Source: M55B112 sp040880545 (GTDB lineage Bacteria; Bacteroidota; Bacteroidia; Bacteroidales; GCA-2748055). From it: a DNA stretch of 13,655 nt. Within the stretch, counting starts at the first letter, position 1, and each line of letters opens with the position of its first letter. This document shows, piece by piece, positions 1 to 7,672 of the stretch. The position numbers and the translations under genes were made by a program. The notes under the pieces were generated by a model. That model worked only from the letters and a program-made list of their open reading frames with translations. It was not told the DNA's origin and made no database searches. The DNA lies in contig JBBDIE010000168.1 in the NCBI GenBank assembly GCA_040880545.1, forward strand, positions 1-13,655, given 5' to 3'.

Positions 1-1
1 T

Positions 2-328
2 GCCATCGGATGCGTGCTGGGAACATTCCTGCATAAACCCACAGAAAATGAAGTATTGGTGAATTTTTACAAGAATGTACGTCCATGGGGGTTCTGGGGG
101 CCCATAAGAGAACAGGTAATGGCTGCTGATGCATCATTCAAACCCAATAAAAACTTCGGTATCGACATGTTCAATATCGTATTGGGAACCATCGGCCAGA
201 CCGCCCTGGTGGCCTTGCCCATCTTCCTGGTAATTAAACTGCATTTGCCGATGCTGATTACCATTGGGATCACTGCCCTGATATTCATTATTATGAAGAA
301 AACCTGGTGGGACAGACTGGAGAATTGA
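2..328 (+). CDS. Sodium:solute symporter, C-terminal end only (5' partial)
   Basis: This open frame enters from the left edge and stops with TGA at 326-328, so only about the last 108 residues are visible. The stretch with key residues NVRPWGFWGPI is characteristic of the cytoplasmic segment near the C-terminus of Bacteroidota sodium:solute symporters. It is followed by two hydrophobic helices (roughly nt 170-230 and 240-295) and a short basic tail ending KKTWWDRLEN. Family knowledge: these inner-membrane carriers couple Na+ entry to uptake of sugars or other small solutes. It lies 122 bases upstream of the mannosylglucose phosphorylase on the same strand, so import of that disaccharide is a reasonable inference, though the substrate cannot be read from the fragment. 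The GTG at 14 is internal, not the true start. Confidence 0.82.
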   Translation, partial: AIGCVLGTFLHKPTENEVLVNFYKNVRPWGFWGPIREQVMAADASFKPNKNFGIDMFNIVLGTIGQTALVALPIFLVIKLHLPMLITIGITALIFIIMKKTWWDRLEN

Positions 329-450
329 TACGGAAGACAGACAGTTCAGAAGAATTGAAAAGGATTGCAGGGATGTTAATAATTGAAAACATTTCTGATT
401 ATCTTGCACGATAATACTGAAAACTTTCATGCAAACCGTATTATTGAGTT

Positions 451-1623
451 ATGGATAAGCAAGCATTTGATAAGAGACTTAAGAAACTTTACGCAGACCA
501 CGAAAAACTGGTCACCAGGAAAAACAAAAAGATAAAGCCGGGAAACGGCATCTACCACCGGTATAAATACCCTGTGCTCACAGCGGCACACGCACCGCTT
601 ATCTGGAGATATGATCTCAACCATGCCTCCAATCCCCACCTGATGGAACGTATGGGTGTGAACGCTGCATTCAATGCAGGTGCTATCCGGCTCAATGGTG
701 CATTTTATATGGTGGTACGTGTTGAAGGAAACGACCGGAAATCTTTTTTTGCAGTTGCCGAAAGTAAGAACGGGATTGACAACTGGCGGTTCCGCGATTA
801 TCCGGTGGACCTTCCCCAGACTGGGGAACCCGACGTAAATGTATATGACATGCGTCTGACCAGGCATGAAGACGGCTGGATTTATGGCATCTTCTGTACA
901 GAACGCAAGGATAAAAATGCGCCTGTATCTGATACCTCAGCGGCCAATGCCCAGGCGGGAATTGTAAGAACTAAAGATATGGAACAGTGGGAACGTCTCC
1001 CCGATCTGAAACACAAAGGAGAGCAACAGCGCAACGTAGTGTTACACCCTGAATTTGTGGATGGAAAATATGCACTGTATACCCGTCCCCAGGATGGATT
1101 CATTGATGCCGGAACCGGTGGCGGAATCGGCTGGGCACTTTGCGACAGTATGGAGCATGCCGTGATAGGCGATGAGAAAATTATCGATCAGCGCATGTAC
1201 CATACCATCAAGGAATCGAAAAACGGCCAGGGGCCTCCTCCCATAAAAACCGAAAAGGGCTGGCTTCACCTGGCACACGGTGTGCGGGGCTGTGCAGCAG
1301 GAATGCGATACACCCTGTATATGTTTATGACCGATCTGGATGATCCGTCAAAAGTGATCGCCAGGCCAGGGGGGCACTTCATGGGTCCCACGGGGCAAGA
1401 ACGTATTGGTGATGTATCCAATGTACTGTTCGTAAACGGATGGGTAGTGGATGATTCAGGGAAGGTATTTATCTACTATGCCTCTTCAGATACCAGGATG
1501 CACGTTGCTACCAGCCATCTGGACAAACTAACCGATTATTGTCTGAATACACCGGAAGATATGAACCATAGTCATTTAAGTGTTAAGCAACGCATTGCAT
1601 TGATCGACAGAAATCTGAAATAA
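451..1623 (+). CDS. mgp: 4-O-beta-D-mannosyl-D-glucose phosphorylase (GH130)
   Basis: The 390-residue cytoplasmic enzyme (no signal peptide) should convert mannosyl-beta-1,4-glucose and phosphate to mannose 1-phosphate and glucose, the last step of the mannan route that uses an epimerase. Length and sequence closely match the Bacteroides fragilis enzyme as I remember it. Shared blocks include YPVLTAAHAPLIWRYDLN (40-57), the VVRVEG(N)DRKSFFAVAES segment (88-105), NVYDMRLT (130-137), QQRNVVLHPEFVDGKYALYTRPQDGF, and YYASSDTRMHVATS near the C-terminus. Asp133 in NVYDMR corresponds to the proposed general acid of this inverting phosphorylase family. The arginine- and histidine-rich blocks that bind phosphate are present. 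This degree of match separates it from the mannooligosaccharide phosphorylases of other GH130 subfamilies. The upstream symporter supports uptake of the intact disaccharide. The ATG at 451 has no strong Shine-Dalgarno, as is usual in Bacteroidota. Confidence 0.93.
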   Translation: MDKQAFDKRLKKLYADHEKLVTRKNKKIKPGNGIYHRYKYPVLTAAHAPLIWRYDLNHASNPHLMERMGVNAAFNAGAIRLNGAFYMVVRVEGNDRKSFFAVAESKNGIDNWRFRDYPVDLPQTGEPDVNVYDMRLTRHEDGWIYGIFCTERKDKNAPVSDTSAANAQAGIVRTKDMEQWERLPDLKHKGEQQRNVVLHPEFVDGKYALYTRPQDGFIDAGTGGGIGWALCDSMEHAVIGDEKIIDQRMYHTIKESKNGQGPPPIKTEKGWLHLAHGVRGCAAGMRYTLYMFMTDLDDPSKVIARPGGHFMGPTGQERIGDVSNVLFVNGWVVDDSGKVFIYYASSDTRMHVATSHLDKLTDYCLNTPEDMNHSHLSVKQRIALIDRNLK

Positions 1624-1683
1624 CCGGTGCTCCGGCCTGCAAATTGCATCCGGGGATTCCCCTGATTAAAGTCAAATAATATC

Positions 1684-1839
1684 ATGAACCACTACCTTCG
1701 AAAATTCGTTTTTCCGGGAACAATGCTGATGGCACTTCCGGCTTGCTTCGAAAGACAACAGCCTTTCCATGGTGTGTTGATCATGTCGGATGAACAGGGA
1801 AATGGCGGTGTTGGTTTTAACGATAAATTAAATAATTAA
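1684..1839 (+). pseudogene. Relic of a secreted sulfatase (N-terminal 51 codons)
   Basis: A short open frame of 51 codons begins at the ATG at 1684 and ends in TAA at 1837-1839. It starts with a basic/hydrophobic leader that could be a lipoprotein signal (ALPAC, Cys21). Residues 30-46 read GVLIMSDEQGNGGVGFN, which follows the hallmark opening of S1 (formylglycine) sulfatases, roughly NILIMADDQGxGDVGFN, where the two acidic residues bind the metal. Here the second Asp is Glu. Nothing after residue 46 resembles a sulfatase. The CxPSR formylglycine motif and the rest of the usual 450-550 residue protein are absent, and the next gene starts 11 bases after the stop. I read this as the stub left by a deletion. 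A functional 51-residue peptide is possible but less likely. Confidence 0.6.
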
Positions 1840-1850
1840 AATAAGGAAAA

Positions 1851-2834
1851 ATGGGTTTTTTTACCAGGGTTAAAAGAGAAATCTGGAAGGTTGTCAGGGG
1901 AATCCTGATTCTGGGGATCGCTACTTCCGTAATAGTAACAATAGTCACCTATGGCAGGAAGATTAAGCGACCGGATGCAGTGTCGATGATCATTGACAGT
2001 GATTCGGGAAACGAACTGGACGATTTGTTTGCCATTACCCTGGCATTGATCGATCCGAAAATTGAGGTAATCGGACTCACCTCCGCACAATGGAACTTTC
2101 ACCCCAGGGGTGGCGACAGTTCGGTGTACGAAAGTCAGCGAATCAATGAAGATCTGCTGAGGCTGCACAACAAGTCTGATATACCCCACCCCATCGGGGC
2201 CGACGAACCAACCGGTTATTGGGGAGATACCAAACCGATCCCCTCCCCCGCTTCGGCATTTATCCTGGAGGAGATTACAAAATTAAAATTCAATGAAAAA
2301 CTGAATGTTGTTACCCTGGGTGCAGTAACAAACCTGGCCACGGCCATACAACTGGATTCCACTATCATACCAAATATCCGATGGTATGCTATGGGACTGA
2401 AATATGACGACAAAAGCCAGGTATGGAATAAAAATGAGTTCAATGTCAGAAACGATATGGACGGGATGGACTACCTGCTGAACTGCAAAGGGCTGGAAAC
2501 CCATATTATGACAGCCACAACGAGCAGAAAATATACGTTCGACCAAACAGAGACATTCGATCTGCTGGCTTTCAGGGGACCGAAATGGAACTACCTGGCC
2601 GAACGGTGGAAAAATCTTTATCCCCAAAAACGTCAATGGATCATGTGGGACGTTGCCCTGATCCATGCCATCATGAACCCGGATCTGGTGACAGAGAAAG
2701 ATGTATGGACACCTGCTGAAAACCTGAGACGCCGTGTATTCGTCTATACCTGGATCGATGAAGATAAGATGCGGCGTGAGTTCAGGAAACTGGTTCGGAA
2801 AAATATGGGTGATATTTCTTCCGATATAGAATAG
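1851..2834 (+). CDS. Membrane-anchored nucleoside hydrolase-like protein
   Basis: The 327-residue protein has an N-terminal helix (about 16-34) preceded by basic residues, so it should be tethered to the inner membrane with its catalytic domain outside the cytoplasm. The domain follows the inosine-uridine nucleoside hydrolase fold. It has an acidic opening motif DSDSGNELDD (49-58) equivalent to DTDPGxDD, LGAVTNLATAI (156-166) where the family has GPLTNLA, the segment NEFNVRNDMDG (195-205), and MWDVALIHAI (265-274) supplying the late metal-binding Asp267. The family binds Ca2+ through its aspartates and cleaves N-ribosidic bonds. The widened first motif (NELDD) is typical of a Bacteroidota/Planctomycetes branch often found beside glycan-degrading genes and of unproven substrate. 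It follows the sulfatase relic by 11 bases and sits 70 bases before the AEC carrier. Purine or pyrimidine nucleoside hydrolysis should not be assumed. Confidence 0.8.
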   Translation: MGFFTRVKREIWKVVRGILILGIATSVIVTIVTYGRKIKRPDAVSMIIDSDSGNELDDLFAITLALIDPKIEVIGLTSAQWNFHPRGGDSSVYESQRINEDLLRLHNKSDIPHPIGADEPTGYWGDTKPIPSPASAFILEEITKLKFNEKLNVVTLGAVTNLATAIQLDSTIIPNIRWYAMGLKYDDKSQVWNKNEFNVRNDMDGMDYLLNCKGLETHIMTATTSRKYTFDQTETFDLLAFRGPKWNYLAERWKNLYPQKRQWIMWDVALIHAIMNPDLVTEKDVWTPAENLRRRVFVYTWIDEDKMRREFRKLVRKNMGDISSDIE

Positions 2835-2871
2835 TATCAGAGAAAAAGCGCATGATGGATAGGGTCTGATA
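2835..2871 (+). repeat. Inverted repeat just after the nucleoside hydrolase stop
   Basis: Seven-base arms TATCAGA (2835-2841) and TCTGATA (2865-2871) are perfectly complementary across a 23-base spacer and begin on the base after the stop codon. There is no following T-run, so this is not a standard intrinsic terminator. It could be a 3' mRNA hairpin or chance. Confidence 0.25.
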
Positions 2872-2904
2872 AGCAGGACTACAACAAGTCAACCTGATTA
2901 AAAA

Positions 2905-3885
2905 ATGCAAAACAATATTATCCTTTACCAGATATTAATGCTCGCCATCATGGTGTTAGTGGGGATCATTGCCACCAAGTTAAAGGTAATCACCGAAGGG
3001 ACAAAAAAAGGAATTGCCGACCTGGTATTCGATGTGACACTACCATTGCTCATCATTACCACATTTGTCAAATTGGAGTTATCACCAGGATTACTCAAAA
3101 ACAGCGGACTCGTTTTTCTTTTTACCTACTTCGCCCTGGCTGTTATGTACGGAGCGGGTCATCTTTCTGCATGGCTGTTTCACCTCAGGGGAAGTCAGCG
3201 TGCAGTCTTCATCAATCACCATATGTTCGGGAATATTGTATTCCTGGGCTTTCCACTGATGGACGCTCTTTTCCCGGGAGGTGAAGGACTGTTGTATGCT
3301 GCGGTTTTTCAGCTAGCCTCCAATTCGGTTATGTGGACCTTCGGAGTTTGGGTATTTCTGAAGGGAAAAGGGGGTGAGAAAAAGGATGTCTGGAAAAATA
3401 TGCTCAATCCGAATACGGTAGCTTTTTTTGCCGGATTACTGATCATGTATTTCCATGTAAACCTGCCGGATGTGATCTTTGAACCACTGCATGGACTTGG
3501 CAAATCGACCATTTACCTGTCGATGCTTTATATCGGTGCACTCCTTGTACATACCAGAGTACGGGGTATATTGAAGAAGCCGGAACTTTTTCTGCTCGCT
3601 TTTAATAAACTTTTACTGGTTCCCTTCCTTCTTGCTATAATTATAAACCTGTTCAGTTATTGGCTCTTCCCGGGGTTTGGAGAAATCGCCAGGAAGGTGG
3701 TGCTGCTGGAAGCAGCCATGCCATGTATGGCTACCATCGTTGTTATGGCCCACAAATTCGGCTCAGATACGGAACTGGCCACCGAAAATGTATTCCTGTC
3801 CACAGTCTTAAGTATATTGACCATTCCCATCGTTTATTCAGGCCTGATACTCATGGATAATTTCATGATCGGAATTTTCGGTTGA
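2905..3885 (+). CDS. AEC-family transporter (auxin efflux carrier-like permease)
   Basis: The 326-residue protein is almost entirely hydrophobic, with about ten predicted membrane helices arranged as two five-helix halves, the usual size and layout of the AEC family (PF03547). The first half carries the interrupted-helix signature ending GNIVFLGFPL (109-118). The second half has the matching AAMPCMATIVVMAHKFGSD stretch, followed by TENVFLSTVLSILTIPI, both typical of bacterial members. AEC proteins move small organic anions such as malate or malonate, or other metabolites. Direction and substrate cannot be read from sequence. It is flanked on the same strand by the nucleoside hydrolase-like gene and, 50 bases downstream, by the lyase. 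A role in taking up a lyase product or exporting an acid end product is inference only. A short basic loop (GKGGEKKDVWK) separates the halves. Confidence 0.85.
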   Translation: MQNNIILYQILMLAIMVLVGIIATKLKVITEGTKKGIADLVFDVTLPLLIITTFVKLELSPGLLKNSGLVFLFTYFALAVMYGAGHLSAWLFHLRGSQRAVFINHHMFGNIVFLGFPLMDALFPGGEGLLYAAVFQLASNSVMWTFGVWVFLKGKGGEKKDVWKNMLNPNTVAFFAGLLIMYFHVNLPDVIFEPLHGLGKSTIYLSMLYIGALLVHTRVRGILKKPELFLLAFNKLLLVPFLLAIIINLFSYWLFPGFGEIARKVVLLEAAMPCMATIVVMAHKFGSDTELATENVFLSTVLSILTIPIVYSGLILMDNFMIGIFG

Positions 3886-3908
3886 ACAGAAGAGATAATG
3901 TATCTTTA
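3876..3908 (+). promoter_or_regulatory. Possible Bacteroidota-type promoter before the lyase gene
   Basis: TATCTTTA at 3901-3908 matches the Bacteroidota -7 element TAnnTTTG at all but the last base. TTTC at 3876-3879 stands 21 bases upstream where a TTTG -33 element would be. A start near 3915 would give a leader of about 20 bases before the ATG at 3936. The -33 element is weak and part of it overlaps the end of the upstream transporter gene. Confidence 0.3.
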
Positions 3909-3935
3909 GATTTTTAAAAACCAAAATTATCAACA

Positions 3936-5864
3936 ATGAATTTTCGTGTGGCTGTGGTAATACTTCTCTCCCTGCTCTGTATATACAATTTACCGGGACA
4001 AGTATCAAAAAGAGATATTCTGACCGGTTCAATTTCCAAAGAGCGCTTGGCACTGTTCCTGACCGATCGTCAAAATTTCAGTCCGGTTCCTGCCCTGGAA
4101 GACCCGTACTGGTCTTCAATAGATATCCGGACGAGGCAGATGATTATTGAGGATGGGGAAAAGTTTTTGGATTATGACTGGCCGTCGCTTCTGGCAAGAA
4201 GGTACATGGATTTTGACATTGACGGAAACAGGACCCGTTTCAGCGAACGTTACTATGCCAGGCGAAATGCATTATCTGATCTCTGTATGGCGGAGATACT
4301 TGAAAACAAAGGGCGATTCATGGATGATATCATTAATGGAACATGGCTAATTCTTGAGGAGACAACCTGGGTGGTGCCTGCCCATTCCAGCGGTGATAAA
4401 CTGCATGACTATCATGATGTGGAGGTGGATCTCTTTAGTGCAGAAACAGCCGGATTACTGGCATGGATCGATTATTACTTCGGACAAAAATTCGATGAAT
4501 TAACCCCACTGATCCGTACACGGATCTATGATGAGGTGGATCGAAGGGTTATCCAGAGCATGCTCGACCATAACGATTTCTGGTACATGGGGTATACCGG
4601 CAGGATTCCTAACAACTGGAATCCATGGATCGTATCCAACTGGCTTACAGCAGTATTGCTCCTCGAGGAAAATAAAGAGAAGCGCACTGAATCGGTCTGG
4701 AAGGCGATGGATGTGCTTGACCAGTACCTGAATCCGCATCCTGCTGACGGTGGTTGTGATGAAGGGCCCAGTTACTGGGGCCATGCGGGGGCTTCACTGT
4801 TTGACTGCCTGTTCCTTCTGAACAAAGCCACTGAAGGAGAGGTTGATGTATTTGATGTGCCATTGATCAGAAATATCGGGAACTACATCCATAAAATTCA
4901 TATCAACGATAACTGGTATGTCAACTTTGCCGACGGTAGCGCCCACAATAACCACCCTGCCGGAACCATCTATCGTATTGGTAAATCAATCAACGACAGG
5001 ACCATGATGGCTATGGCAGCAGACCAGTACAGGAAAAACCCCGAGGCAGCCATGATGCCGGCGGGCCGTTCTCCTTTTGGATTGCGTAAAATACCCAATT
5101 TGATGGTCATAAACGAAATCTCAGGATTCACTGATCCCTATATCCCTGAATTACATTATTTCTTCCCTGACCTGGAGGTGGTTGTTGCCAGACAAAACCT
5201 TGATAACCAGGGATTCTACATGGCAATCAAGGGTGGCTATAACAACGAAAGTCATAACCACAATGATGCCGGAAGCTTTGTGGTATTCTACAACGGGCTT
5301 CCTCTACTGGTGGATGCCGGAGTGGGAACCTACACGAAGCAGACCTTCAGTAGCGAAAGATATTCAATTTGGACCATGCAGTCGGCTTATCACAACCTGC
5401 CTACCCTGAACGGTGAAATGCAAATGGATGGCGATGCATACAAAGCAGAAGATTTTATGATTGAAAACCATCATAACCGGATTTCTGTTTCCATGGAAAT
5501 TTCAGGCGCCTATCCTGCACATGCCTGGACAGAATCCTGGAACAGGAACCTGGAGCTTAATCGTCGCACAGAGAAGATCAGGTTAACCGATAAATGGACA
5601 CAAGAACGTCAGCTGGCACGAAACAAATGGCATTTCATACTGGCCCACGAACCTAAAACAGATGGGAAAGGATCGGTCATGATCACCAATGGCAAGGATA
5701 AACTGTACCTCAAATTCAGTAACCACTTCACTCCACAAATTGAGAAAATTGAGATTGACGATGACAGGCTCCGAAGTGTCTGGGGTGATTCGCTGTGGAG
5801 ACTGACACTCACAACCGGAAAAAAGGGACTAAACGGCAAGGAATCATTTACCATTCAAAAATAA
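3936..5864 (+). CDS. Secreted heparinase II/III-family polysaccharide lyase
   Basis: The 642-residue protein opens with a Sec signal peptide (about 1-22, ending near PGQ); its only early cysteine is not in a good lipobox, so it is probably periplasmic. An alpha/alpha-toroid domain spans about 30-390 and a beta-sandwich domain about 400-640, the order seen in heparinase II/III-type lyases. Matching blocks are NNWNPWIVSN (226-235), supplying the charge-neutralising Asn, and DGGCDEGPSYW (271-281), with the candidate catalytic Tyr280. The family signature SHNHNDAGSF (439-448) is followed by LLVDAGVGTYT. Known members beta-eliminate uronic-acid glycans (heparin/heparan, alginate, ulvan, hyaluronan and others). 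The PL family number and substrate cannot be fixed by eye. The FAD oxidoreductase follows after 5 bases, implying cotranscription. The convergent GH88 enzyme would process its unsaturated products. Confidence 0.86.
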   Translation: MNFRVAVVILLSLLCIYNLPGQVSKRDILTGSISKERLALFLTDRQNFSPVPALEDPYWSSIDIRTRQMIIEDGEKFLDYDWPSLLARRYMDFDIDGNRTRFSERYYARRNALSDLCMAEILENKGRFMDDIINGTWLILEETTWVVPAHSSGDKLHDYHDVEVDLFSAETAGLLAWIDYYFGQKFDELTPLIRTRIYDEVDRRVIQSMLDHNDFWYMGYTGRIPNNWNPWIVSNWLTAVLLLEENKEKRTESVWKAMDVLDQYLNPHPADGGCDEGPSYWGHAGASLFDCLFLLNKATEGEVDVFDVPLIRNIGNYIHKIHINDNWYVNFADGSAHNNHPAGTIYRIGKSINDRTMMAMAADQYRKNPEAAMMPAGRSPFGLRKIPNLMVINEISGFTDPYIPELHYFFPDLEVVVARQNLDNQGFYMAIKGGYNNESHNHNDAGSFVVFYNGLPLLVDAGVGTYTKQTFSSERYSIWTMQSAYHNLPTLNGEMQMDGDAYKAEDFMIENHHNRISVSMEISGAYPAHAWTESWNRNLELNRRTEKIRLTDKWTQERQLARNKWHFILAHEPKTDGKGSVMITNGKDKLYLKFSNHFTPQIEKIEIDDDRLRSVWGDSLWRLTLTTGKKGLNGKESFTIQK

Positions 5865-5869
5865 TTTTT

Positions 5870-7657
5870 ATGAGATATATCGCGATTATAATCATGGTAC
5901 TGACCATCACAGGATGCGATTACACCAGGGATAAAGTATTTATCGAAGTTGAATCCTTTAAGGAATACGGGGGTTGGGTGCATGATGCCCAATTCATGGA
6001 TCAGATGGGATCGCCCTACCTGATGGCCCATGGGATGGGAGAACCAGTGGATGATGCTGTAACAGATTTTGAAGTGAAAGAGCCAGGTAAATATTATGTT
6101 TCGGTACGAACCTTTAACTGGATTGCACCACATGGGGAAGGACCTGCACCAGGGCTGTTCAGAATCAGCATCAACGGGGAAATGCTCCAAAAAGAATATG
6201 GTCATGAACCGGATCACTGGGATTGGGTAACAGGAGATTCCATTGAACTTGAAAGTGGAAGTCATGAGATCAGGCTGCACGATCTTACAGGTTTCAACGG
6301 TCGCGTTGATGCCATATTTTTAGCAAAAGAGAAATACCGGCACCTGCCCGATGACCCTTACCACTTATACAGACTGCGTACCCGTACAGGTGCGATTCCT
6401 ACCAAAATTTCAGATGAAGGTGATTACGATATGGTCGTTGTTGGTGGCGGACTCGCCGGTATCAGCGCTGCTGTAGCTTCAGCCAGGCTGGGGTTAAAAA
6501 CCGTTCTGATCCAGAACAGGCCGGTACTGGGGGGTAACAACAGCTCCGAGGTAAGGGTACACCAGGTAGGCAGCGTAGATCATAACCTTTACCCTGCCCT
6601 GGGGAATATTGTCAGGAACATGAACGACAACCATCCTCCCAATGCAGCTGAAGGACACAAATTCAAGGATGAACTTAAGCTGGAGATTGTACAGCAGGAA
6701 CCGAACCTGGATTTTTTTCTGAATACCCATGTTAACTGGCTGGAGATTTCCAACGGAAACATTGAACGTGTTTATGCAACCAATACCAAAACGGGCCAGC
6801 AACATGTTTTCCATGGCAGATACTTTGCCGATTGCACAGGTGATGGAACGCTGGGTGCCATGGCTGGTGCCGATTACCGCTATGGAAGGGAGAGCAGGGA
6901 AGAAACCGGGGAGCCGGGAGCGCCCGAAAAAGCCGACAGCCTTACCATGGGAAGCTCTAATCTCTGGAGATCCGTCAAACTGGATGCCGAATCTGACTTT
7001 CCTGAGGTTCCCTGGGCGCTGCAGTTTAACGACGATTATTACATCGATGACACAATCGGAACCTGGCGCTGGGAAAGCGGCTTTGACCGTGACATTATCC
7101 ATGAAGCAGAGTTTATTCGCGATCATAACCTGCGGGCCATTTATGGAAACTGGTCCTACCTGAAAAATAATCTGCCTGAAAAATATGCACAATATAAACT
7201 GGAATGGGTTGGTTATGTTTCAGGAAAGAGAGAGTCACGCAGGCTCATAGGAGATGTGATACTCAGTGAACTGGATTTTATTAACAACGTGAAATATGAT
7301 GATGCTGCTGTTACCGTAACCTGGGGCATAGACATTCATTTTGCAGACACGTTGAACAGCAGGTATTTCCCGGGTGAAGAATTTATCAGCTGGTACGATC
7401 ACCCGCAGCATGAGCCCTACCACATGCCCTACAGGTGCCTCTATTCCAGGAACATAAACAATCTTTTCATGGCGGGAAGGAATATCAGTGTAACCCACCT
7501 CGGACTGGGATCTCCACGCGTAATGCGTACAGGGGGTGTCATGGGGGAAGTGGTCGGAATGGCTGCATCTGTCTGTGTGAAACATGATTGTACACCCCGT
7601 GACGTATATAAAGAACATCTGGATGAATTGAAAAGGCTCATGGAGGCGGGGGTTTGA
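5870..7657 (+). CDS. Lipid-anchored FAD-dependent oxidoreductase with N-terminal beta-sandwich
   Basis: I chose the ATG at 5870 because it directly precedes a lipoprotein signal with lipobox ITGC (Cys16). A longer in-frame reading from 5795 would bury the signal and overlap the lyase gene. The mature protein (595 codons in all) starts with a beta-rich domain (about 22-155) beginning FIEVESF, resembling carbohydrate-binding or golvesin-type modules. An FAD_oxidored-type domain (PF12831-like) follows: dinucleotide-binding GGGLAG (192-197), then ARLGLKTVLIQNRPVLGGNNSSE and VRVHQ. The C-terminal FAD-contacting segment is LFMAGRNISVTHLGLGSPRVM (from 532) with TGGVMGEVVGMAA. FAD binding is well supported; the electron acceptor and substrate are not visible. 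Exported members occur widely in Bacteroidota and Planctomycetes glycan loci. The five-base gap after the lyase indicates one transcript, so oxidation of a sugar or sugar acid is a reasonable inference. Confidence 0.85.
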   Translation: MRYIAIIIMVLTITGCDYTRDKVFIEVESFKEYGGWVHDAQFMDQMGSPYLMAHGMGEPVDDAVTDFEVKEPGKYYVSVRTFNWIAPHGEGPAPGLFRISINGEMLQKEYGHEPDHWDWVTGDSIELESGSHEIRLHDLTGFNGRVDAIFLAKEKYRHLPDDPYHLYRLRTRTGAIPTKISDEGDYDMVVVGGGLAGISAAVASARLGLKTVLIQNRPVLGGNNSSEVRVHQVGSVDHNLYPALGNIVRNMNDNHPPNAAEGHKFKDELKLEIVQQEPNLDFFLNTHVNWLEISNGNIERVYATNTKTGQQHVFHGRYFADCTGDGTLGAMAGADYRYGRESREETGEPGAPEKADSLTMGSSNLWRSVKLDAESDFPEVPWALQFNDDYYIDDTIGTWRWESGFDRDIIHEAEFIRDHNLRAIYGNWSYLKNNLPEKYAQYKLEWVGYVSGKRESRRLIGDVILSELDFINNVKYDDAAVTVTWGIDIHFADTLNSRYFPGEEFISWYDHPQHEPYHMPYRCLYSRNINNLFMAGRNISVTHLGLGSPRVMRTGGVMGEVVGMAASVCVKHDCTPRDVYKEHLDELKRLMEAGV

Positions 7658-7672
7658 TCCTTGAGAAAATCA

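Noticed and set aside
398..415. Small palindrome ATTATC-TTGCAC-GATAAT before the phosphorylase gene, and a TATCTTGC resembling a -7 element inside it.
   Set aside because: The stem is short and A/T-rich, no T-run follows, and no -33 element stands at the right distance. It is not enough for a promoter or terminator call.
1624..1683. Short G/C repeats (CCGG...CCGG and GGGG-ATT-CCCC) after the phosphorylase stop, considered as a terminator.
   Set aside because: The stems are only four bases and there is no T-run.
5795..5869. A 25-codon upstream extension of the FAD oxidoreductase overlapping the end of the lyase gene.
   Set aside because: It would place the lipoprotein signal and its lipobox inside the protein. 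The ATG at 5870 immediately before the signal, five bases after the lyase stop, explains the gene better.
6494..7192. A long (232-codon) minus-strand open frame inside the FAD oxidoreductase gene.
   Set aside because: The plus-strand frame carries clear FAD-binding motifs throughout. The antisense frame has no domain pattern and is a shadow of codon bias.
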